From Rhizoctonia solani (taxonomy: Eukaryota > Basidiomycota > Agaricomycetes > Cantharellales > Ceratobasidiaceae), in the NCBI RefSeq assembly GCF_016906535.1, contig NC_057385.1:1116001-1180000 (forward strand): a DNA stretch of 64,000 nucleotides, given 5' to 3'. Shown piece after piece: positions 45,657 through 56,225 of the stretch (position 1 is its first letter; every line of letters begins with the position of its first letter). Position numbers and translations under genes: made by a program. The notes beneath the pieces were generated by a model. The model did not search any database. It had not been told where the DNA came from and saw nothing but the letters and a program-made list of their open reading frames with translations.

Positions 45657-47956
45657 ATGGCTGACCGGGAAAAAATACTTGAAGATATTCTTGGCGTCCT
45701 ACCAGATATGAGTCCTCCTTGGCTTCAATACCAGATCGCCCTACACTTGGCCATAGACCCCAACCCATCACATACTCAGATGCGCATTCTTGACTCAGCC
45801 TTTGCTTACGGCTATGTCAAAGTTGCCGAACAACCAGTACCTCCCGGTATACCCCCTATCCCACGGCTGCCTATTCCCGCGACTGCAGCTGCGGCTGTGC
45901 CCCTCCCACCAGTTCAACCACCTCAGCCGCGAGTTCGACCGCCAGCTCAACCGGTCCAAATCCCCCCTGGCGCATGCAGCACAGAAGCGAAAGGCATCCG
46001 AACCTACTATCTCTCCGAATAAGAAACAAGCACTGGACAAAACGGTAGACTTCACGCAAGTAACTAGGCCATTCGTTCAGGGAAGAGACTTCAAATATCA
46101 GGAACTATCTCTTAGTTATTTGAACGCTGAACTTGCAAACTTGCCAAACAATCAGTGAGTCCATCAAACTAATAATGCCCATACAGAGCAGCTTACCCAT
46201 CGTCCGGAACAGCATCCGCCGTCAATTCCATAGGTTCCAATATCTCGTGCCTGCATATTTAGCACTTCGACAACAGCTGGCATCTGGCGCACTGGACGGT
46301 TCGCTGCTTAAAAAGAGACGCAATGCTACTGGTCCTGTTGGGGCAGAATGCGAGCCATCTCCGCTATTCCTTGCGGAAAAGCGAGCACTAGACTCCTACA
46401 TTGGTAAGTATCCCGAATGCAAATTCTCGATTATCCCAATGTTAATTAACCCATCCCAAGCATCGGGATGTAAGAACATAAAGCTTCTGCGTGAAGCGGC
46501 CCCTCCTCAAGAAGTCGATCTTACTCGTCCTCGCACTCCAATCGCTTCCGCAAGTCGTTCGTCTAGTCGTTCGAGCTCTCCCTTTCCCGGACCAAGCCAA
46601 TCTACTGTTCCTAACTCAACCCAGTCCAGCCGCACGAGTTTAGGGAGCCCGGTTAAGAGATGGAGCCCTCCGAACCACGGGGTTAATTCGGCAAACCAGG
46701 GGCGAGAATCTAGATCCCCATCGCCGCTGGCTCGACAACACCACTCAAGATCACCCACTCCGATAGAAATCGAAACCCAAGCGACCGATGCGAGCGTAGT
46801 TGTGATCGAAAGCCAAGATAGTGATATAGTGGTCATTGAAAGTCAACGCGATGAACTAGAGGTTCCGAAATCGCCTCCACCAGCACGACCAGCAAATCTA
46901 GAATGCGGGTGCTGTTTCACCGAGTATGAATTTGTAGGTAAATTTCTCTCGCTAAAAACCTACTCTGCTGACCGCATGAAAGTCCGATATGCTGCAATGT
47001 GCAGAAGGTCACCTGTTCTGTCCACAGTGCACCAAGAAGAATGCTGAAACCGCAGTTGGGGACAACAAACCGGAGATACTGTTGGCGTACACCTTAAATT
47101 ATCCATGATAGTCTACTCACCACGCACTTTTAGGTGTATGGACCAGTCGGGATGCCGTGCGCCATTTCCAGATGAACAAATTCAACGAGTCCTGCCACCA
47201 AACACAATCGACTTGCTTCAGCGAATCCGACAGAAAAAGGCTGTTGATGATGCGAGAATTCCTGGCCTGGAACATTGTCCATTCTGTGACTATGCCTATA
47301 TCATCACGGACGGAGGCCCTACGTTTGTGTGCCAAAAACCAAGTTGCATGGTTGTTAGCTGCCGCCGATGCCGAAGAGTAGAACATGGCGGCATGACCTG
47401 CGAGCAAGTCATACAAAGGGAGAAGAGTTCGCAAGGAGAGCACGCGATAGCTGAGGCTATGAGTGCGTCCATACCTCTAGCTTGTTTCCACTCGTATTGA
47501 TTATTAATTATAGCAATGGCTCTTGTTCGGGACTGCCCGGAATGTAAAACTCCATTCATGAAGGAAACTGGTGTAAGTACAATTCGGATCCACGTGCACC
47601 ATTTGTATTAAACAATAAGCCAGTGCAACAAGATGGTCTGCCCGAAATGCGAAACAGTCTCGTGTTACATATGCCGCCAAAAAGTATCCCAGATTAGTCC
47701 ATACACACATTTCGACCGGGTACGTAGTTCAGAACACCCGCGCTAAAGGGACTCTATAACCGATACGCCTATGCAGGATCCTGATGCGTACGACCTACCG
47801 CCAGATAACAGAAAATGTCCGCTATGGGACATTGACAGAGCTGGTCGCGCTGGCGGGTCGCCCACTCGTTTGCATGCTGAAGAAGTTGCTCGAGCTGAAA
47901 GGGAAGCCAGAGCTCGATATGCTGTTCTTCCCAGGCTAAATGCGCCACGGTTCTGA
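45657..47956 (+). CDS. RBR E3 ubiquitin ligase, RNF216/TRIAD3-like
   Basis: RING-IBR-RING ligases form a thioester with ubiquitin before transfer. The N-terminal region MADREKILEDILGVLPDMSP, then SLPIVRNSIRRQFHRFQYLV and LALRQQLASG is followed by a Ser/Pro-rich linker. RING1: LECGCCFTEYEF spliced to SDMLQCAEGHLFCPQC. IBR-like part: EHCPFCDYAYIITDGGP, CQKPSC, SCRRCRRVEHGGMTCEQV. RING2: RDCPECKTPFMKETG, then CNKMVCPKCETVSCYICR, where the Cys opening the last exon segment is the expected catalytic residue; an intron lies directly before its codon. Order and spacing match RNF216 better than Parkin or HOIP. One frame change at 45850-45980 can be explained by an intron GTATAC..GCATGCAG (131 nt) or by one extra C in the C6 run at 45963-45968. 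Confidence 0.85.
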
Positions 47957-48146
47957 TCGGCATAACTATATTTTTATTTCTTATATTTCGGTATCCCATT
48001 TCGTATTCGCTCCTGTCATCGTATTTTTGGTCACCTATTGCCTGGTTTCTTTTCGTTCTTCGATTTCCGAGCTCTTGTAAACATACCATAACATATACAA
48101 TACAGTTCCTGAGAATCCTCAATTTGTGTTGTCATGCGACCTTAAA

Positions 48147-49098
48147 ATGGTACGATCGAGCATCTTATCAGATAACTAAACCTCCACCAGCCACCCGCTA
48201 TGCTGCTGTCGACACGTCCGACCCAGCCTCTTCACCAACTCGTATTCCACCCAATACAGGGTTCCAAGACGCTGGAGACTTCACTCTCATATCGTCCCCC
48301 GAAGATGTTGAATTCAAGGTCTTCCGTCTCTTTCTCATGACAGCATCTCCCGTTTTTCAGGACATCCTAACCTCGGGATCTGGTCCCCCAGTCATGAAGC
48401 TCTCCGAAGATGCTGAAACCGTTGCCGCGCTGCTCCAATACATATATCCACGTGAAAATCCTACGATCAAGAGCTATGTACTGTTTGAAAAGGTGCTGGA
48501 GGCGGCTCGAAAGTATGAGCTGGGATTTATCACTTCCGACCTTCGGGCATCTATGCGCTCAGAATCACCAGCCCTCACATGGCTCCGCACGGAACCCCTA
48601 CGAATTTACGCCCTTGCGGTACGACACGAGCTCAAAGAAGAGATCGCTATTGCTGCGAAACTCACTATCGGAAAATACGACTTTGCGTCCGCAAAAGCTG
48701 CATCAGAACTGTGTGCACTCAATATACCTTCGAGAGACGCGGTCATGCTGATGCGTATGCACATGGCGCGTGCGGGGGCTTTGTCAGACCTATTGGTCAA
48801 CGCCGAGTCTAATCCACGCTATTTTGCTGGGTTCCCGGTTAAATGCGACCAGTGCAAACACGAGGGAGGATCGGCATCGGAGCTGCAGAAAGCTTGGATG
48901 AAGGAGGCCGTTGCTCTTTTACGAAAGGAACCGTTGGATAAGGCCCACCGACTCTTTGAGCAAGAGTTCTTCTTAGGCTTGAAGCTTCGGTGTAGATGCG
49001 CAAGATGTCGTGACGCCGATCTGTACGATCGAGCTCATAAGGTTTGGGCAGAGGAATGCCGGGAAAAACTCGTGGAGTTGAAATTGGATGATCTTTGA
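48147..49098 (+). CDS. BTB/POZ domain protein with C-terminal CxxC pairs, second copy (start unresolved)
   Basis: Paralogue of the gene at 4365-5318. The BTB domain reads DFTLISSPEDVEFKVFRLFL, TASPVFQDIL, LSEDAETVAALLQYIYPREN. The C-terminal half has CDQC (about 48844) and CRCARC (about 48990), matching the two CxxC sites of the first copy, with conserved W..E and R..E spacing between. The frame from 48191 to 49098 is open, but no in-frame ATG precedes the BTB domain. The most likely start is ATG at 48147 followed by an intron (GTACGA..CACCAG, branch-like CTAAC), yet its phase is off by one, as if a base is missing. The protein function is unknown; Cullin-3 adaptor or transcriptional roles are only possibilities. 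Confidence 0.78.
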
Positions 49099-49597
49099 CT
49101 GATTCGTTTTTACTTGCCATTTACTTGCTCTAAAGTTTCTTGTATTTTAAGCGATATGCCACTTTCTTAATGAGATATAATTCATAGTTTCCTGAGCTTG
49201 GGCTGGACAAGTATAGTGGCAAGCTCAAGCATTACGACATGTACACAATGGGGACAAGCGACAGTGTCTGGCGTTGTTTGTTACGAATAAGCGCTGGGGC
49301 TGTATCCGCTGGCAAATCGGTAACGGATGCACCTGATCCGTGCGCCAGTGATTGTTTGGGGTCCAGCAAGTCGGAAGCAGCTCGAACGCCAGTCCCCCCT
49401 CTGCTGTTTATCAATTCTGGCATACAGGAATCACCCTGATCTTTCGGGATATTTCAATCTTTGACCTTGGCAGCAAATACCGTGGCTAGTTTTTCGTTTG
49501 GTGGCCCAACTTGTCACTGCGGGTCCGGGACGGGAAGCAAAATTCACGGAAATTGAAGCAACCGGACACAGGCTACGGAGCGACGGAGTCGGGAGAC
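49099..49597. other. Intergenic region upstream of the triple zinc-cluster gene
   Basis: 499 nt with no coding signature. Two opposite frames (49232-49423, 49239-49439) are shadows of each other. Nothing else was seen. Confidence 0.45.
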
Positions 49598-52597
49598 ATG
49601 TCCGCATCCGACAAGGATCTAAATAACATCAGCCCTTCGCATACGGGATCTAATGTTGCGGGAAATGCAAGTCACAGTGGTGGTCCAATAGGCAATCGTG
49701 AGTAGCAGGTTCAAGATACCTGTTATTATACCATCTATGGTCGACTTCAAACACAAGTAAACTGACAATCATCTCGTTTACTGACTCTCTATCTAGATGA
49801 TACAGGGAGTACCTACTTTGGACACTGTCAGTCACCGTCATTTTTGCTGTAGTGGTATTGTCCATTATTTTATACTCTGCCTTTTCATTTGTAGTACATT
49901 ATCCGCACCAAGTCGGTACCAACCCTGCACCAGCAAGCAAGCCTCCGTCTCAAAACCAGAATCAGAACCAGAAACCGACTTCGTCTCAGAAATCTACAGT
50001 CAATTCGCCCCCTGCCCCCATTCAAAAGCCAAAGCAAACGACTCGCCCCCCGACAAACCAACCTACTACCATCAAGCCTAGCGCGACTACAAATATACCA
50101 GCTCAACCTCCCAAGAATGCCCCGGCACCAACACCACCAGGTTCCGCGGCGGTGATGGCTGCCGTAATGGCCCAGGCCCAGGCTGCAGCGGGCCAAGCAG
50201 TTGCCGCCCAACAGGCCAGCAAGCAGCAGACCCAATCACACCAGCCACCTCCGCCTGCACCCACACCTGCAACTGTAGCCGCGCCTGCACCTGCGCCTAC
50301 TCAGCCTGCTACACAACATCCACCCCCAATGCCAGCCCCCCAACCTCCTCAGGCATATCCTTATCCTTACCCATACTACTTGCCCCCTGGACAACCGGGC
50401 GCACCTCCTTATCTGTACCCAGGTAGGCAAGGCGGGATTTGTTGGTGCCCCACGTGATACTGATGGATTTTGGCAGGAGCCCCGGGAGCTCCGGCCTTCC
50501 TCCCGGCCGGAACGCCAGGTCAGGGCGGAGCGCCGCCTCCAGGATATCCGTATATGTATCCGATGTATCCGGCCCCAATTCCTGTACCCCAAGCATCTCC
50601 AGTCCGGTATGCACTCTTTTATATCATATAACCTACCCAGTCCCGACACCATCCCAAAAGGTTGTCAAAGAAAGAAGACACAAAGAACTTACCAGGCTTG
50701 CCAAAAGTGCCGCCAGTGGAAGGCAAAGGTCAGTTACATCCGACGAAATTTATTAAGATTGTTTGACATCAGTTGTGTTAGTGTAATGGGCTGAGGCCTT
50801 GCAACCATTGCCAAAAGAGAGGAGTCGCCTGTGAATACGCTGAAAGACGCAATATGGCGGGGTAGGTGCGACCACATTCCAAAGGGTCACTATTGATTGG
50901 TCTCTAGTCCGAACGAAACAAATAATGGAGAGCCGGGCGCCTCTCAGGATGAGTCTTCTCAACCTACCCAGCCAGAGGCTAAGCCTGCGGAGGGGGCCTC
51001 AGATCCAGTGGACCCGAGTAATTTCAACAACGCACAAGCTCAACCCAGCCCTCCTGCCGCATCCAATCCACCGCCACCTCCGCCACCACCCACTTCGAAT
51101 CCCTCAACCCAACCACCACCTCAAACTTCCCCTCCAAATGCTGGCTCTCCACCCCATCCAACACAATTGGCTCAGCCTCCCCCACCAATGGCAATCTATC
51201 CTCCGCCTCCTGGATATGCGTACCCACCACAGCTCTATCCTGGGATGCCTTTTCCGGCGCCTGGGCCCGACCCCAATGCGCCATACGCCCATTTCGTGGG
51301 CATGCAATACGCTCAGCCCTATGGTCCTTACATGTGGGCGGCCCCTCCTCCACCACCCGGTCACGAACAAGCCCCCGCAGCCCATGTTGGAGAGCAGGAC
51401 GAAGGCGAGAGAGATGCAGACGGCAAACTGAAAATCAAGAGAACATTTCAAGCATGTCAAAAGTGCCGCCAGAGGAAAGCCAAGGTAGGTAGGACTTGCC
51501 TGAGTCGCGTTATATTAATCTAACCATCCTATCAGTGTAACGGGGCTCGTCCAAGTTGCCAACACTGTGCGAGTCGAGGTCTTGTTTGTGAATATGCCAA
51601 GGAAAGGAGTAAACCCCGGGGCACAAACGGAGAGGAGGGAGACGAGATTTTGGACTCTCAGAGCACTGAAGCACCTACCACTATGGACCCAACTCAAGCT
51701 ATGGTCCCTACAGCATCTTCCCCGGTCAACCCCAACCAGCAAGTAGCGCCGGGAGCTCCTCCTGTTCCAGCAACTGCTCCACCAAACATGTTCCCGCCGC
51801 CCTTTCCTTACGACCCCAATGCGTACAACCCTCATGTTGACCCCCACCAACATGGTGGCCAACCGATGTACCCCTTTCCACCATATGGATATGGCCATCC
51901 GCCCGGATTTGGAAGCATCGCCGGTCCCCCACTAGTTCACATAGGAGAAGAGGGCGCGGTTCCTCCATACCACACCGCAGTACCCCCTCCAGCAGTCATC
52001 CCTGGGCCGCCTCCTTCGAACAGCCCACCATCAGGCTCATCGAAACGACCCCGAACGATTCGCCCCCCGGGTGCGCAGGGGATGGGGAAATCACGCATTT
52101 TCCAGGCCTGTGAGCGCTGCCGAGAACGTAAAGCCAAGGTAGGTTCTGTTCGCTATTATATTTGATTCCTGTCCAGACCTTCGTACTCCTAGTGTGACGG
52201 CGTTCGCCCCATATGCACACATTGCGCCACACGCGATCTCAACTGTGAATGGGCCGATAAACGTCGCATGCGTGGGCCCGCTAAGGGCATCACCCCTAGG
52301 AGAACCCGTCAAGAGAACAACAAATATATCACTCAAGAAAACATAGATGTAAATATGAGTATGCAGGCCATGCCATTGGGGCTCAACGCAGCAGAGTTGC
52401 AGCAGATTGAACCCCACGCGTCCACTGCCTCTGAACGTAAACGCAAGCGTCGTTCAAGCCATAGCAGCGGCTCTCCCTCGCCATCCGAGTCCAGTAGCAG
52501 CTCGGATAGTTCGCCCTCTGAGAGTGATGACGACGATGCTGACAGGAACAGTACAATGGGAATAGGAGCGGGAGTCGTATCGAGTGGGTGGTCATAA
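49598..52597 (+). CDS. Protein with three Zn(II)2Cys6 clusters and Pro/Tyr-rich linkers
   Basis: Nine exons (49598-49697, 49797-49826, 49895-50422, 50477-50606, 50641-50728, 50782-50861, 50908-51484, 51536-52138, 52193-52597) sum to 2541 nt in frame, 846 aa. Three fungal binuclear clusters occur at residues about 283, 502 and 703: CQKCRQWKAKCNGLRPC..C, CQKCRQRKAKCNGARPSC..C, CERCRERKAKCDGVRPIC..C. Each has six Cys with CX2CX6CX(5-6)CX2CX6C spacing. Each follows a low-complexity linker rich in Pro, Tyr, Gly (PYPYPYYLPPGQ; YPPPPGYAYPPQLYPG; YPFPPYGYGHPPGFG). The C-terminus is Ser-rich with a basic cluster KRKRRSSHSSG and an acidic end. No fungal transcription-factor MHD follows. Probably a nuclear DNA-binding regulator. 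The 34-nt intron at 50607-50640 is short for this window. Confidence 0.88.
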
Positions 52598-53668
52598 TTT
52601 TATTTCTCGGTTGTAGGCGCTTTTACATTTTTTGTACACTTCGTTTTTATGGGATCGTATTTTTATGCTGGAATGGATATGAGAGGCGAAGCCGAGTTTC
52701 AGAATCGCATCTCCAGGGGACGCCGAGAGTCCTCAAGCAAATATTATCCAAGGCCAAAAGACTAACGCATATTAAAGTCTCAGCGTACACCTTCTCGCAA
52801 AAATGCCCTAAGCTCTGTAAGTTCATACCACTGCCATGCTCGGGGAGCTTTAACAAAATTGTAGCAAATACTAGTACTCTCGGGCTGCATTATATGCACA
52901 CTATGTAGGACTTTCTAGCCCTGTGCTAATGATGGTCAGCAAAGCCCCTTGATTTTCCCATGGACTTTGAGACCTTTCATTAGCAAGAGAGTTGCCAGTG
53001 TTTAGGTACCCGCCATCCTAAGGATTCTCCCGCACTTTGTCAATAGTAACCATGTGGGATGCTGTGGCCCGAAATCGCCGACGTTCGTTGGCACAGATAA
53101 TCATTGCTTGCTCGACTTTGATCATCCAAGGCCGAAGTTTTATTAATACAACTGGTAATATATTCTTCAACGGCGATATATCCTTGGCCTATTGTCCCCG
53201 TGGCCATGAATACGATATCTCTTTCCTACAAGTCGATGTACGGTAGTTTGGTCTCGAGCCCGTCTTCAGATAATTTTGTCATATATTTGTATGAGCTAGC
53301 CTTCAGACTACTTGAGTATATCGTCATATAGTCCAAATATACCAGCTACTTTCTTGGGCCATATGGAACACTGGGACCGCTTCACACGGAAATGATGACG
53401 GGTAATTATCCTATAATAAGCGAGCCTTAGCCGCTAATCTTTGGCATCGCATATACCCATCGAACTTACTCTAAGACACAAGTTGCAACATGTGCGACGG
53501 TCTTGCGCCTTTTCTTCTATTTTCTTCTACAGATGGAACCCAGTGGTGATGTAGCGACCGGTAAGAGCGGAGGCTGTCTTGAGGTATAAATAATGAACAT
53601 AATTGTTTGTCTAAACACCATCTTTCGAACATATTATCTCCTGAAGCCATAAGTTCAGCTTCTCAAAT
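52598..53668. other. Intergenic region, 1.1 kb
   Basis: It separates the zinc-cluster gene from the secreted protein gene. AT-rich patches, no coding pattern. A TATAAATA lies at the right end, annotated separately. Confidence 0.5.
53585..53592 (+). promoter_or_regulatory. TATA box of RlpA-like gene 1
   Basis: TATAAATA lies 77 nt before the start codon in an otherwise non-TATA window; the position suits a core promoter with a short leader. Confidence 0.5.
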
Positions 53669-54396
53669 ATGCTATTTGCCACCCATCTTTTGACTGCTTT
53701 CGTCGTTGCTGTTGGGTTTTTTGGAAGTGCTGCGACAGCTCCAGTCCAAAACACTACTACACACGGACTTGTCGCCCGTGGTCCTTACGACACCCATAAT
53801 GGATGGGTAAGTAATATTATAGCCAATATTGTGCGCTGTAAGGGTCAAACTAATCTTTAATAGGCATCGTGGTGTATGCATACATTCGACATGTTTATAC
53901 TGAAATTCCGTTACTAACAACTTAAACAGACAACCCCTCCGCAGGGATCGGTGCATGCGGTTGGCAAAACGTACGTTTTTTCTTTTCCGTAACTTACACA
54001 GTTAAGATGGAACTGTTTACAGCAAGATTATGAATGGGTGGCTGCTGTAGGGACCCAGCTGTTCCAAGAACTAATCCCAGGTACTATTCTAGCTTTACTA
54101 TTTTACTTCTTTCTTGAACTGATTGTTTGCAATAGATGGAAACCCCAACCACAGTGCCGCTTGTGGAAAGACTGCCACTGCTACCTGGAATGGAAAGAGT
54201 ATTACTCTTGGGATCGTTGATCGTTGCCCTGGGTGTGGCTATAACGATATCGACCTTGCACCCGCTGCGTTCCAGCAGTTTGCCGATCTTGGTTAGTTTC
54301 AGAATTGTTACTTATTTTACCCGATGCCACCGAAGCTTACCATCATATGATCTAGGTGTTGGAAAACTGAACGGATTTTCTTGGAGATTCAATTAG
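53669..54396 (+). CDS. Secreted RlpA-like double-psi beta-barrel protein, copy 1
   Basis: Small secreted protein of the expansin/barwin-related DPBB fold (RlpA-like). Such proteins in plant-pathogenic fungi include effector-type secreted proteins; enzymatic activity is not implied. Six exons (53669-53806, 53864-53873, 53930-53970, 54023-54080, 54136-54291, 54356-54396) sum to 444 nt, 147 aa. Signal peptide MLFATHLLTAFVVAVGFFGS, then a short pro-region ending LVARGPYDTHNGW, possibly cleaved after the Arg. The domain has ASWYNPSAGIGACGWQN, WVAAVGTQLFQE, CGKTATATWNGKSI, VDRCPGCGYNDIDLAPAAF, KLNGFSWRF. The second exon is only 10 nt and gives Ala-Ser-Trp plus the first base of Tyr. The same 10-nt exon exists in copy 2. 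Convergent with CDC123 at 120 nt. Confidence 0.88.
53864..53873 (+). other. 10-nt microexon of RlpA-like gene 1
   Basis: GCATCGTGGT flanked by TAATAG and GTATGC; needed to join HNGW to YNPSAGIG in frame. Its counterpart at 56763-56772 is GCTTCGTGGT. Confidence 0.8.
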
Positions 54397-54515
54397 CTTA
54401 TAATTTGAGAGTAGTACCTAGGCAAATAAAGTGGCTACAAGATTTAAAGTATCTAAACTAGGGACTAGAAGATCAAAGAAGATCAAATCTTTAAAGGCAG
54501 GCATATATGCAACAC

Positions 54516-55975
54516 TTAGCGCTCGCCCCTTCTTGCCTCTATTTCCTGAGCTTCTCGTTCTCGCTGCGCCATTTCAACCGCTATTTCTGCAGCGAAACGC
54601 ATTGCGTTATCGCTAAGTGCGTCGGCAGGTATCATATTGTGACTATACATTGGGCGAGCAGATTGGTTTGGCGAGGTAACAATTCGAAGCAAGGGAAGAT
54701 CGATTCCTGAGGCCGTTCGTCCACCGGTGTGTGGGCTTTCTTCCAAGTTGAGTGACTCAATTCCCAGCTCTATTACTTCTTGTTCGGCGCGAGTATGGAG
54801 TTCCACTAGTTCAGACCACTCAAATAGCAAGGGGTCTGTTCGGGGAGCGTAGGGGTTAAAGTCCACTATGTGCGCTCTGGACAGATCGCGAGTTAACAGC
54901 AAATCCATCACATCTAGCGGGCTTCTGTTAAAAAAGCACTAATAGTTTGGTTATAAGATACCTACAGCTAGTGACTTCGCCATTAGCAAACTTGAATTTA
55001 ACCTCTTCATTCCAGAATTTGAGTACTGTGGAGCGCATTAAATTTTGGGTTTCTTGAGAAAGTAAATGCTCAAAGAAGTTAGGATCTCTTTGGCTAATGG
55101 CTAAAGAAGAAGGTGAGATTAATATACTAGACTTCCTGGAGGTTTTCACCTAGTAATCGATTGTTCCTAACAAAACAACGAACTTCCCGGCTCCGTTCTA
55201 TCTCGTACCACTTTTTTAAAACAAGTTCTAGTTGAACAGTATGGTTTGTTTCGCTTGAATCAGAGGTGACACTATGGGGATCAGGGCTTAATCCGTCAGC
55301 TACACCATTACCGAAACCATTGGTGGCTTGGCTATTTGAGTGCGAGTTGTCTATGCACCCCTCAAAAATCCGGTCGGTATCCAGATCGTGCATAGTAAAG
55401 TCTGAGCTTTTTAGTAATAAATATACGTCGGCGGGAGACGTGCATCGAAGTGGACCACCAGACGAAAGCATCCAGCCGGCATCCTAAATAACAGTCAATC
55501 TTAGATTTATCGTCGCAATGCGAGCGGTCTACCTTGGGAGCTGTCCAGTTTAGCTTCGGGAACACAGCGTCATAAGATGATATTGCTCTTCGAATGTGTT
55601 GATCAATTTCAGGGAAGGAAAACCTTGCCATGGGGCTGCTATCTTCACCATCATCGTGGTCAGATCCCATTTCCTCGTCGCTCGACAAGTCCCCTGTTGG
55701 GCGGCTATAGGACACATTATGATAAGAAATTTAGCTGATGTCATACACAGGTGGAATTTGGATCCTCACTGATCCTCTGCCCCTTCAGGAATAATCAAAC
55801 CATCAGATTCCAAATATGCTCGAAAATCTTCGCCAAGCGCATTTATTATTGTAGTCTTGATAGTTTTGCGTTGGAATGTAGTGTACCATGCTGATGTTTG
55901 GCATGCAAGTACATCCTTACGATGCAGAGGTGGAAAGATGTCTATTGTGGGGTTGTCTGGGTTGAGTGAAGACAT
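54516..55975 (-). CDS. CDC123: CDC123 family, eIF2 assembly factor
   Basis: CDC123 has an ATP-grasp fold and promotes assembly of the eIF2 heterotrimer, so it is needed for translation initiation and cell-cycle progression. The start MSSLNPDNPTIDIFPPLHRK is followed by DVLACQTSAWYTTF, then LESDGLIIPEGAED, acidic DSSPMARFSFPEID, VFPKLNWTAPKDAGWML, LRCTSPADVYLLLKSSDFTM, LELVLKKWYEIE, EVRCFVRNNRLLGISQRD. Near the C-terminus VMDLLLTRDLSRAHIVDFNP leads to YAPRTDPLLFEWSELVEL, where the Asp-Phe-Asn and Asp residues belong to the metal/ATP site. The tail IAVEMAQREREAQEIEARRG is charged. Several short introns. Stop near 54516. Convergent neighbours at both sides are the two RlpA-like genes. Confidence 0.93.
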
Positions 55976-56225
55976 GGCTTGGGAATTCTTAGGGTCACGT
56001 GTCGTATGGGTGATCATGATCACCATTGATTGACATCAAAGCTTAAAGGTCTGACACACCACCAACGAGATTCAGAGTTGGATTTCAAGCTGGGGTATGT
56101 ATTCTACCGGAATCCAAGATGAAGGAACATATGTGACGAACTGAATAACAACTGAAAGACAAAAATATGGGTGCGCTGCTTGTCTAAGTTCGGCGCGAGT
56201 CGCACATCTATAACTGCCCATAGAT

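Noticed and set aside
49885..51968. Several long minus-strand frames rich in Gly, Trp and Arg
   Set aside because: They arise from the Pro-rich linkers of the triple zinc-cluster gene read backwards.
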